The position numbers and the translations under genes are program-made. A stretch of DNA of 7,064 nt from an uncultured Burkholderiales bacterium (GTDB lineage Bacteria; Pseudomonadota; Gammaproteobacteria; Burkholderiales; Burkholderiaceae). The stretch lies in contig CAMLJY010000164.1 in assembly GCA_946480465.1 (NCBI GenBank), positions 1 to 7,064 on the forward strand, given 5' to 3'. Below, one piece after another: positions 1 through 6,005 of the stretch. Position 1 is the stretch's first letter, and each line of letters begins with the position of its first letter. The notes beneath the pieces were generated by a model, which ran no database searches, was not told the DNA's origin, and saw nothing but the letters and a program-made list of their open reading frames with translations.

Positions 1-603
1 AACGCCTCGACCTCCACGGTGCGCCTGTGCGGCTCGTCCGGCACCAACCCGTTCGCCGCCATCGCGGCCGGCGTGGCCTGCCTGTGGGGCCCGGCGCACG
101 GCGGCGCCAACGAGGCCGCGCTGAACATGCTGGAAGACATCCAGCGCCAGGGCGGCGTCGAGAAGATCGGCGAGTTCATCAAGCAGGTGAAGGACAAGAG
201 CTCGCAGGTCAAGCTGATGGGCTTCGGCCACCGTGTCTACAAGAACTACGACCCGCGCGCCAAGCTGATGCGCGAGACCTGCCACGAGGTGCTGGAAGCG
301 CTGGGCCTGGAGAACGACCCGCTGTTCAAGCTGGCGATGGCGCTGGAGAAGATCGCGCTGGAAGACGAGTACTTCGTCGCCCGCAAGCTGTACCCGAACG
401 TCGACTTCTACTCCGGCATCGTGCAGCGCGCCATCGGCATCCCGGTGTCGCTGTTCACCGCCATCTTCGCGCTGGCGCGCACGGTGGGCTGGATCGCGCA
501 GCTCAACGAGATGATCGGCGACCCCGAGTACAAGATCGGCCGCCCGCGCCAGCTCTTCGTGGGCTCGCCGCGCCGCGACGTCAAGCCGATCGGCGAGCGC
601 TGA
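1..603 (+). CDS. gltA: Citrate synthase, C-terminal part (5' end outside window)
   Basis: Citrate synthase condenses acetyl-CoA and oxaloacetate to citrate, the entry step of the TCA cycle, in the cytoplasm. The frame is open from base 1 and ends with TGA at 601-603, giving the last 200 residues of a protein usually about 430 long. All three catalytic residues are visible. The His of [12 protein letters not shown] is fragment residue 33 (E. coli His264), the His of [14 protein letters not shown] is residue 77 (His305), and the Asp of YPNVDFYSG is residue 135 (Asp362). Spacings of 44 and 58 match the E. coli type II hexameric enzyme closely. The C-terminus ([21 protein letters not shown]) is typical of proteobacterial GltA. 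A strong intrinsic terminator follows 28 bases after the stop, so gltA ends its transcription unit here. Nothing looks damaged; only the window edge cuts it. Confidence 0.97.
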   Translation, partial: NASTSTVRLCGSSGTNPFAAIAAGVACLWGPAHGGANEAALNMLEDIQRQGGVEKIGEFIKQVKDKSSQVKLMGFGHRVYKNYDPRAKLMRETCHEVLEALGLENDPLFKLAMALEKIALEDEYFVARKLYPNVDFYSGIVQRAIGIPVSLFTAIFALARTVGWIAQLNEMIGDPEYKIGRPRQLFVGSPRRDVKPIGER

Positions 604-631
604 TTCCCACGGCGCCTGACGCGCCCATGCC

Positions 632-658
632 AAGAGGCCGCCCGCGGGCGGCCTTTTT
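632..658 (+). terminator. Rho-independent terminator of gltA
   Basis: An 18-base perfect palindrome, GGCCGCCCGCGGGCGGCC (636-653), is followed directly by five T (654-658). The purine-rich bases just before it (632-635) can pair with the T run and lengthen the stem. The position, 28 bases past the gltA stop, fits a classic intrinsic terminator. It could also work less efficiently in the other direction for the minus-strand small gene, because A residues lie on its left side. Confidence 0.9.
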
Positions 659-691
659 CATGGGGTGTGGCGCTGTGCGTTGGCCCCGGGG

Positions 692-799
692 ACAGGCGCC
701 TCGCGCGCCGCACCGGGCACAGGACGCGTGCGCGCCCCACGCGGGACAGCACCCCTGCGCGCCGGGGCTTGGACGGGACGCGTGAGCGCCCTGGCGCCG
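692..799. repeat. Degenerate 27-bp tandem repeat, four units
   Basis: Four related blocks start at 692, 719, 746 and 773, exactly 27 bases apart. The first 18 bases of each unit carry the similarity: ACAGGCGCCTCGCGCGCC, ACAGGACGCGTGCGCGCC, ACAGCACCCCTGCGCGCC, ACGGGACGCGTGAGCGCC. Units 2 and 4 agree at 16 of 18 positions, 2 and 3 at 15 of 18, and 1 and 2 at 13 of 18. The remaining nine bases of each unit are poorly conserved. The array lies between the gltA terminator and the stop codon of the small minus-strand gene. A 27-base period is nine codons, and the minus strand can be read as repeats beginning GA(H/Q/R), but no convincing gene covers it. The function is unknown. Confidence 0.6.
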
Positions 800-801
800 C
801 A

Positions 802-999
802 TCAGGCGCCGTCGCGGCCCTGCGTGTCGAGGAAGGCCGGCTCCGTGTCGGCGAAGGCGCGGCGCTCGGCTTCCGCCGCCTCGGCTGCACTGCGGCGCGC
901 GGCCTCGACCGCCATGGCGGCCATGTCGGCGGGCCGTGCGGCGGGGACCGGGGGTGCGGCGTCGAAGGTCAGGTCGACGCGGACAGGTTTCTTGGGCAT
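802..999 (-). CDS. Small hypothetical protein, 65 aa, Ala-rich
   Basis: I do not recognise this protein. It has a basic, extended N-terminus (MPKKPVRVDLTFD), a Pro/Ala segment (residues 14-24), and a predicted amphipathic helix rich in Ala, Glu and Arg (about 25-50), then an acidic polar tail ending GRDGA. There is no signal peptide, membrane segment or metal motif. Coding is supported by a strong Shine-Dalgarno sequence (AAGGAG, read from 1012 to 1007) seven bases before the ATG, and by about 89% G/C at third codon positions. A GTG directly before the ATG is in frame but lies too close to the Shine-Dalgarno. The gene is convergent with gltA and divergent from selD (137 bp between starts). 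It may be a lineage-restricted cytoplasmic small protein. Its role cannot be inferred from the sequence. Confidence 0.65.
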   Translation of the reverse strand: MPKKPVRVDLTFDAAPPVPAARPADMAAMAVEAARRSAAEAAEAERRAFADTEPAFLDTQGRDGA

Positions 1000-1006
1000 C
1001 ACGACG

Positions 1007-1012
1007 CTCCTT
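1007..1012 (-). promoter_or_regulatory. Ribosome binding site of the 65-aa gene
   Basis: The minus strand reads AAGGAG here, seven bases before the ATG at 999-997. This spacing decides the ATG over the adjacent GTG (1002-1000), which would leave only four bases. Confidence 0.7.
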
Positions 1013-1136
1013 GTGCGCGCGGTTCGCTGGGGATGCAGCCGCGCTTGAACGCGCTATCGGCCTCCGGGCCGCCGACTTGAGCGCCGGCTGCGTGACATCA
1101 TTCACGCCCCTCGTTCGCCATCCCCGCCGAAGCCCC

Positions 1137-2204
1137 ATGTCCTCCTCCGCCGAATCCGCCGTTCCCCGCCTCACCAGCCTTTCGCACGGTGGTGGCTGCG
1201 GCTGCAAGATCGCGCCCGGCGTGCTGTCGCAGATCCTGCGCGCCAGCCCGGGGCTGCCGGTGCCGCCTGAACTGCTGGTGGGCATCGAGACGGCCGACGA
1301 TGCCGCGGTCTACCGCTTGAATGACGAGCAGGCACTGGTGGCGACCACCGACTTCTTCATGCCGATCGTCGACGACCCCTTCGATTTCGGGCGCATCGCG
1401 GCGACCAACGCGATCAGCGACGTCTACGCGATGGGCGGGCGGCCGATCTTCGCGCTGGCACTGGTCGGCATGCCGATCAACGTGCTGCCCTTGCCGACCA
1501 TCGGGCGCATCCTGGAAGGAGGGCAGGCGGTGTGCGCCGCCGCCGGCATCCCGATCGCCGGCGGCCACACCATCGACTCCGTCGAGCCGATCTACGGCCT
1601 GGTGGTGCTGGGCCTGGTGCACCCGTCGCGCGTGAAGCGCAATGCCGACGCCCAGGCGGGTGATCGGCTGGTGCTGGGCAAGCCGATCGGCGTCGGCGTG
1701 CTGTCGGCCGCATTGAAGAAGGAGCGGCTGGATGCCGAGGGTTATGCCCGGATGATCGAGTGCACGACGCGCCTGAACACGCCGGGCCCGGACCTGGCGG
1801 GCCTGCCGGGCGTGCATGCGTTGACCGACGTCACCGGTTTTGGCCTGGCCGGCCATGCGCTGGAACTGGCGCGCGGCGCGGGCTGCGATCTGCGGCTGGA
1901 TTGGCCGCGTGTGCCGCAATTGCCGGGTGTGCGGGCGCTGGCCGCCTCGGGGCTGGTGACGGGCGCGTCGGCGCGCAACTGGGCTTCGTACGGAGGTGAG
2001 GTGGTGCTCCCGGCCGGTTTCGCCGCCGAGGACCGCGCGCTGCTGACGGATCCGCAGACCAGCGGTGGCCTGCTGGTGTCGTGCGCGCCGGCGGCGGTGG
2101 CCGAGGTGCTGTCGGTGTTCCGCCGCCATGGGTTCGATGCCGCCGCCGAGGTCGGCGCGGTCGCCGGCCGCAGCGAGGCGCCGAAGCTGCACCTGGGCGC
2201 TTGA
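1137..2204 (+). CDS. selD: Selenide, water dikinase (selenophosphate synthetase)
   Basis: SelD makes selenophosphate from selenide and ATP, releasing AMP and phosphate. Selenophosphate is the selenium donor for selenocysteine tRNA and for 2-selenouridine in tRNA. The 355-residue product is close to E. coli SelD (347). The active-site motif SHGGGCGCK holds catalytic Cys21 (E. coli Cys17) and Lys24 (Lys20); the position is Cys, not Sec. The Mg-ATP aspartates are present: Asp55 in ETADDAAVY, Asp95 in ATNAISDVYAMGG, and Asp231 in LTDVTGFGLAGH. AGGHTID and the C-terminal DPQTSGGLL are also typical. The ATG at 1137 gives the usual family N-terminus. An in-frame GTG at 1092 and longer extensions add only Arg/Pro-rich sequence, and no start has a strong Shine-Dalgarno. 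No selU/mnmH or selA gene follows; the next gene is convergent. Confidence 0.96.
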   Translation: MSSSAESAVPRLTSLSHGGGCGCKIAPGVLSQILRASPGLPVPPELLVGIETADDAAVYRLNDEQALVATTDFFMPIVDDPFDFGRIAATNAISDVYAMGGRPIFALALVGMPINVLPLPTIGRILEGGQAVCAAAGIPIAGGHTIDSVEPIYGLVVLGLVHPSRVKRNADAQAGDRLVLGKPIGVGVLSAALKKERLDAEGYARMIECTTRLNTPGPDLAGLPGVHALTDVTGFGLAGHALELARGAGCDLRLDWPRVPQLPGVRALAASGLVTGASARNWASYGGEVVLPAGFAAEDRALLTDPQTSGGLLVSCAPAAVAEVLSVFRRHGFDAAAEVGAVAGRSEAPKLHLGA

Positions 2205-2221
2205 GCGGCCCGGGCGGGCCT

Positions 2222-2250
2222 GCGCGCTGCGGGAGCGGCGCGCTGTGTCT
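2222..2250 (+). terminator. Hairpin terminator after selD
   Basis: GCGCGCTGC (2222-2230) pairs with GCGGCGCGC (2235-2243) to give a nine-base-pair stem with one U-G pair and a GGGA (GNRA-type) loop. It is followed by TGTGTCT, a weak U-rich tract. A second small hairpin, GGCCC-GGGC-GGGCC (2207-2220), lies just before it. It sits in the 44 bases between the convergent selD and PilZ genes. For the minus strand no U-run follows, so it serves selD better than the PilZ gene. Confidence 0.55.
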
Positions 2251-2614
2251 ACTCGCGGATGAACGACTCCAGCGCCCGCCGCGTCTCGTCCGGCACCTGC
2301 AGGAACTGCATGCCGATCTTGAATCCCTCGCCCTGGGTCGACAGCACGCTGTGCACGACCCGGGCGCGGGACTGCACGCGTTTGCGGGCACCACCTTTCT
2401 CCGGCAGCTCGAAGCCGATCAGGCATTCGGTGCCGTCGGGCAGGCCTTCCGCGAGCATCAGGCACATGCCGGTCTCCGACACGTCCACCGTTCGCCCCAC
2501 GCGGCCCGGTTGACCGGGAAGCAGCACCAGCGCCGGGCTGCGGAGCTGGCGCCGGATCGCTTCGCGGCGATCGGCGCCCGTCTTCTTGCTTTTGTCTGAA
2601 CCGGAAAAGGACAT
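2249..2614 (-). CDS. PilZ domain protein (predicted c-di-GMP receptor)
   Basis: This is a 121-residue stand-alone PilZ domain. PilZ proteins bind cyclic di-GMP and then act on motility, exopolysaccharide or other targets. Both signature motifs are present in order: RRQLR (residues 21-25, the RxxxR element) and DVSETG (44-49, the D/NxSxxG element). They are followed by the beta-barrel strands (CLMLAEGLPDGTECLIGFELP, then RVQSRARVVHSV and FKIGMQFLQV) and a C-terminal helix (DETRRALESFIRE). There is no signal peptide or membrane segment, so it should be cytoplasmic. The ATG at 2614 gives a short polar lead (MSFSGSDKSKKTGADRREAIRR). The Shine-Dalgarno is weak and the frame is open further upstream, so the exact start is less certain. 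It converges on selD and diverges from the KaiC-like operon. The binding motifs look intact, so c-di-GMP binding is likely; the effector target is unknown. Confidence 0.9.
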   Translation of the reverse strand: MSFSGSDKSKKTGADRREAIRRQLRSPALVLLPGQPGRVGRTVDVSETGMCLMLAEGLPDGTECLIGFELPEKGGARKRVQSRARVVHSVLSTQGEGFKIGMQFLQVPDETRRALESFIRE

Positions 2615-2685
2615 CACCGAGACGCGTGCCTGGGCCCGTGGATTGCTGGGGCAGTCGCGGCGCGGAGCGCTGCGCGCGAGTCTCG

Positions 2686-2700
2686 GCACTGTAGCAGTGC
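2686..2700. promoter_or_regulatory. Inverted repeat in the PilZ/KaiC divergent region
   Basis: GCACTG-TAG-CAGTGC is a perfect 6-bp inverted repeat with a 3-base centre. It lies 72 bases upstream of the PilZ start and 131 bases upstream of the KaiC-like start. Read on the minus strand it includes TACAGT, a fair -10 hexamer (4 of 6) for the PilZ gene, though no good -35 is visible. It may be an operator or a small RNA hairpin. The rest of the 216-bp region (2615-2830) shows no other clear element. Confidence 0.35.
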
Positions 2701-2811
2701 GGCACGCCATGCAGTCGCCCGATGCCGATGGAATCGGGATTGATGACGCACTTCGGGCCCCCGGGCGTGGGCCGCACCTGCTGGCAGACGCCCAAGACCG
2801 CTGCGCCCGGC

Positions 2812-2819
2812 AGGAGGAG
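2812..2819 (+). promoter_or_regulatory. Purine-rich ribosome binding site of the KaiC-like gene
   Basis: AGGAGGAG ends 11 bases before the ATG at 2831. The motif is strong but the spacing is longer than usual. The only other nearby ATGs (2835, 2838) are out of frame, so this supports the 2831 start. Confidence 0.6.
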
Positions 2820-2830
2820 TCGCAACGCGC

Positions 2831-4339
2831 ATGAATGATGCTGCCCACGGCCTGGCCGGCACTGCTGACGAGAGACTGCTGCAAACCGGTGTGCCGGGCC
2901 TGGACCAGGTGCTCGGCGGCGGGCTGACCGCTCACCGTCTGTACTTGCTCGAAGGTTCGCCTGGTACGGGCAAGACCACCATCGCCTTGCAGTTCTTGCA
3001 GGACGGTGTCGCCCGCGGCGAGCCGGTGCTGTACATCACGCTGTCCGAAACGCTGCAAGAGCTGCAGGGTGTGGCCCGCTCGCATGGCTGGGACCTGCGC
3101 GGCGTGCAGGTGCGGGAGATGCTGCCGTCCGAGACGGAACTGGAGCCTGACGAGCAGTCGACCATGTTCCATCCGTCGGAGATGGAGCTGGGCGAGACGA
3201 CGCTGAAGATCCTGTCGGACGTCGATCGCGTCAAGCCGACGCGGGTGGTCTTCGATTCGCTCTCCGAGCTGCGCCTGCTGGCGGGCAGTTCCTTGCGCTA
3301 CCGGCGGCAGATCCTGGCGCTGAAGCAGTTCTTCGCCGGCCGGCAGTGCACGGTGCTGCTGCTCGACGACATGACGGCGGTCGAGCACGACCTGCAGGTG
3401 CAGAGCATCGCGCACGCGGTGGTGCGGCTGGAGCAGCAGCACTCCACCTACGGGGCGACGCGCCGGCGCCTGCTCGTCACCAAGTACCGCGGCCATTCCT
3501 ACCGCGACGGCTACCACGACTACCGCATCCGGCGCGGCGGTCTGCAGGTGTTCCCTCGGCTGGTTGCGGCCGAGCACGTCGCGCCCACGAACCAGGCGCG
3601 CCTGGGCAGCGGCATTCCCGCGCTGGACGATCTGCTCGGCGGCGGGCTGGAGCGTGGCACCAGCACGCTGCTGGTCGGGGCGCCGGGCACCGGCAAGTCG
3701 AGCGTGGCGGTGCAGTTTGCGGTGGCAGCGGCGCGGCGCGGCGAATGCGCGGCGCTGTTCGTCTTCGACGAGAGCGTCTCCACGCTGTGCACACGCTCCA
3801 AGGGCATGGGCATGGACCTGGCGCCGTGGATGGCGAGCAAGCACCTGATGCCGCGGCAGATCGATCCGGCGGAACTGTCGCCGGGCGAGTTCGTGCACCT
3901 GATCCGCGAGGCGGTCGAGCGCCACCATGCCAGCGTGGTCGTGATCGACAGCCTGAATGGCTACCTCAATGCCATGCCGGACGAACGCTTCCTGATCGTC
4001 CAGCTGCACGAGCTGCTCACCTACCTGGGACAGGCCGGCGTGGCCACGCTGCTGGTCGGCGCCCACCACGGGCTCATCGGATCGGCGATGCAGACGCCGG
4101 TGGACGCGAGCTACCTGGCGGACGCGGTGGTCTTGCTGCGCTACTTCGAGCTGGAGGGCGAGGTGCGCCAGGCGATCTCCGTGGTCAAGAAGCGCGGTGG
4201 CGCGCACGAGCGGACGATCCGCTCGCTCAAGCTGAGCCCCGAGGGCATCCACATCGGCGAGCCGCTGCGCAGCTATCGAGGCATCCTGACGGGCGTGCCC
4301 GTGCCCGTGCCCATCGCCGCACCCGGCACCACGCCATGA
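2831..4339 (+). CDS. KaiC-like double-RecA ATPase
   Basis: This 502-residue protein has two tandem KaiC/RecA domains, close to cyanobacterial KaiC (519). Domain 1 (about 15-245): entry motif GVPGLDQVLGGGL, Walker A GSPGTGKTT (42-50, Lys48), Walker B VVFDS (Asp142). Domain 2 (about 258-490): GIPALDDLLGGGL, Walker A GAPGTGKSS (283-291, Lys289), Walker B VVVIDS (Asp373). Where KaiC has paired glutamates after strand 2, domain 1 has Ser72-Glu73 and domain 2 Asp313-Glu314. Both P-loops look able to bind and hydrolyse ATP. By alignment, the KaiC phosphosites Thr426/Ser431/Thr432 correspond to Thr422/Ser427/Tyr428, so part of the autophosphorylation cycle may persist in altered form. Its stop overlaps the kinase start (ATGA), so the two are translationally coupled. 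No kaiA or kaiB is adjacent. A true circadian role is not shown; in non-cyanobacteria such proteins are linked to stress and signalling. Confidence 0.93.
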   Translation: MNDAAHGLAGTADERLLQTGVPGLDQVLGGGLTAHRLYLLEGSPGTGKTTIALQFLQDGVARGEPVLYITLSETLQELQGVARSHGWDLRGVQVREMLPSETELEPDEQSTMFHPSEMELGETTLKILSDVDRVKPTRVVFDSLSELRLLAGSSLRYRRQILALKQFFAGRQCTVLLLDDMTAVEHDLQVQSIAHAVVRLEQQHSTYGATRRRLLVTKYRGHSYRDGYHDYRIRRGGLQVFPRLVAAEHVAPTNQARLGSGIPALDDLLGGGLERGTSTLLVGAPGTGKSSVAVQFAVAAARRGECAALFVFDESVSTLCTRSKGMGMDLAPWMASKHLMPRQIDPAELSPGEFVHLIREAVERHHASVVVIDSLNGYLNAMPDERFLIVQLHELLTYLGQAGVATLLVGAHHGLIGSAMQTPVDASYLADAVVLLRYFELEGEVRQAISVVKKRGGAHERTIRSLKLSPEGIHIGEPLRSYRGILTGVPVPVPIAAPGTTP

Positions 4340-5928
4340 GGCCGGCCGGCGCTGAGCGCGTGCTGCTGCGGCTGGCGACGCCCAAGGACGCCGAGCTGAC
4401 CTGCGCCGTGCTGGCCCGTGCCGGCATCGCGGCCCTGGCCTGCGACGGCCTGGGCAGTCTGGTGGACGAACTGGCCCAGGGGGCGGGCGCCCTGATGCTG
4501 GCGGAAGAAGCGTTCTCCGAGCCGGCGTGTGCGCGGCTGGCCGAGTGGCTGGCGGCGCAGCCGCCCTGGTCCGACATCAGCGTCATCCTGGTCGCGCGCC
4601 ATGGCGCGGACTCCGCCGCCGTCGCGCAGGTGATGGAGTCGCTGCCCAACGTCACGGTGATCGAGCGGCCGGTGCGCGTGTCCTCGCTGGTCAGTGCCGT
4701 GCGCTCGACACTGCGCGCCCGCCTGCGCCAGTACGAGGTGCGAGGCCTGCTCGACGGCCTGCATGCCGCCGACCGGCGCAAGACGGAGTTCCTGGCGACG
4801 CTGGCACACGAACTGCGCAACCCGCTCGCGCCGATCCGCACCGCGCTGACGCTGCTGCAGGACCACCGGCCCGATGCGCAGTCCATCGGACGCCACCTGG
4901 ACGTGATGCGGCGGCAGGTCGACCACATGGTGCGGCTCGTCGACGACCTGCTGGAGGTCTCGCGCATCACGCGCGGCAAGGTCCGCCTGCAGCGGGTGGC
5001 GGTGCCGCTGGACAGCGTGATCGACGATGCCGTCGAGCTGAGCCGCCCGCTGGTGGAGGCGGCCGGCCACCGGCTGGTGCTGGAGCGGGCGGGCGAGCCA
5101 TTGGTCGTCGACGGCGATCCGGTGCGCCTGACGCAGGTGTTCTCCAACCTGCTGAACAACGCCGCGAAGTACACCCCGGCCGGCGGATGGCTGCGGCTGT
5201 CGTGCACGCGTGAAGGCCGGGAGGCCGTGCTCCGCGTGGCCGACAGCGGAACCGGCATCGCCCCCGAGATGCTCGGTTCCATCTTCGACATGTTCGTGCA
5301 GGTCAGTGGCACCGACCGCGCGGCGCAGGGCGGGCTGGGCATCGGCCTGACGCTGGTGAAGAGCCTGGTCGAGCTGCACGGCGGCCGCGTGGAGGCCGCC
5401 AGCGCGGGACTGGGCTGTGGCGCCACCTTCGGCGTGCGGCTGCCGCTGGCGCAGGCGCAGGCGCAGGCGCCCGCGGGCGTCGCGCAGCCCGCTTCCCGGT
5501 GCGGGCGCGCGGTGCCGCAGGCCGGCGTGGCGAGCGTTCTGGTGGTGGACGACAACCGGGATGCGGCGGACAGCCTGGCCGAACTGCTGCGCGCCTTGGG
5601 CATGCGTGTGCAGGTCGCCTACGACGGGGAGGACGCATTGCGGGCCGTTCTGGCCGAGCCTGTCGACGTGGCGGTGCTCGACATCGGCATGCCCGGCATG
5701 GACGGCTGCGAGCTGGCGCAGCGCCTGCGCCAGCAACCCGGGCTCGAGGGCCTGGCCCTGATTGCATTGACCGGGTGGGGCCAGGACGGCGACCGCGAGC
5801 GTTTCGCCTCCGCGGGGTTCGACCACCACCTGCTGAAGCCGGTGGAGGCGGCTGCGCTGCTCAACCTGCTGCAGAGGGTTCCGATGGCCGCGGGGCGGAC
5901 CGAAGCGCCCCGCATGCGGCGCGCCTGA
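4336..5928 (+). CDS. Hybrid histidine kinase with degenerate N-terminal receiver
   Basis: This 530-residue cytoplasmic hybrid kinase has no membrane segment or sensor domain of the PAS or GAF type. In order: a receiver-like domain (about 8-125), HisKA (about 148-215) with H-box LAHELRNPL (phospho-His158), HATPase_c (about 255-370) with N-box LLNNAAKY (Asn274/Asn275), G1 DSGTGI (Asp303) and G2 GGLGIGL (332-338), an Ala/Gln linker (AQAQAQ at 372-377), and a C-terminal receiver (about 400-515) with acidic pair Asp405/Asp406, phospho-acceptor Asp449 (VLDIGMPGMDG), Thr479 and Lys501 (LLKPVE). The N-terminal domain lacks the phospho-Asp (LAEEAF, 55-60) and has Arg111-Pro112 where receivers have Lys-Pro, so it is probably a non-phosphorylated protein-docking module. 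ATG 4336 overlaps the KaiC-like stop, so the partner input is plausibly that ATPase. There is no DNA-binding output, so a downstream regulator or phosphotransfer protein elsewhere is expected. Confidence 0.93.
   Translation: MRPAGAERVLLRLATPKDAELTCAVLARAGIAALACDGLGSLVDELAQGAGALMLAEEAFSEPACARLAEWLAAQPPWSDISVILVARHGADSAAVAQVMESLPNVTVIERPVRVSSLVSAVRSTLRARLRQYEVRGLLDGLHAADRRKTEFLATLAHELRNPLAPIRTALTLLQDHRPDAQSIGRHLDVMRRQVDHMVRLVDDLLEVSRITRGKVRLQRVAVPLDSVIDDAVELSRPLVEAAGHRLVLERAGEPLVVDGDPVRLTQVFSNLLNNAAKYTPAGGWLRLSCTREGREAVLRVADSGTGIAPEMLGSIFDMFVQVSGTDRAAQGGLGIGLTLVKSLVELHGGRVEAASAGLGCGATFGVRLPLAQAQAQAPAGVAQPASRCGRAVPQAGVASVLVVDDNRDAADSLAELLRALGMRVQVAYDGEDALRAVLAEPVDVAVLDIGMPGMDGCELAQRLRQQPGLEGLALIALTGWGQDGDRERFASAGFDHHLLKPVEAAALLNLLQRVPMAAGRTEAPRMRRA
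5449..5466 (+). repeat. Hexanucleotide repeat (GCGCAG)3 in kinase linker
   Basis: Three perfect GCGCAG units, plus a partial fourth (GCGC, 5467-5470), encode Ala-Gln dipeptides between the HATPase and receiver domains. The unit is a multiple of three, so slippage would change linker length without breaking the frame. Confidence 0.75.
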
Positions 5929-6005
5929 GCGCAGCGGCGCTGGCCTGCGCGTGGCGTGGCAGGTGTGGGCGCGAGCGCCGCGCCGTTGCGCGCGGCCCGG
6001 GTCCG

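Noticed and set aside
692..799. CRISPR array
   Set aside because: Units are contiguous at 27 bases with degenerate 18-base cores and only nine bases between, with no unique spacers of normal length and no cas genes.
1092..1136. Earlier GTG start for selD
   Set aside because: The added residues (VTSFTPLVRHPRRSP) are not part of the family N-terminus and no Shine-Dalgarno precedes it; the ATG at 1137 gives a normal length.
2701..2712. Sigma-54-like promoter upstream of the KaiC-like gene (GGCACGCCATGC)
   Set aside because: The GG to GC spacing is 8 bases instead of the required 10.
1098..2825. Long minus-strand open frame (575 codons) covering selD and the PilZ gene
   Set aside because: It begins with TTG, lies antisense to selD, and gives Arg/Gln/His-rich sequence typical of a GC-rich shadow frame. 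The first 55 codons (2825-2660) have high third-position G/C, but no recognisable protein or ribosome binding site is present.
2615..4252. Upstream extension of the PilZ frame on the minus strand
   Set aside because: It is antisense to the well-supported KaiC-like gene and shows no domain. PilZ homologues are short single domains.
3346..4335. Upstream extension of the hybrid kinase frame through the KaiC-like gene
   Set aside because: The frame is open by chance within the KaiC-like gene and encodes Arg/Ala-rich sequence. The real domain sequence begins at the ATG overlapping the KaiC-like stop.
5929..5950. Hairpin GCGCAG...CTGCGC just after the kinase stop
   Set aside because: A six-base stem with a ten-base loop and no T run; in DNA this GC-rich such pairings are expected. 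Not enough to call a terminator.
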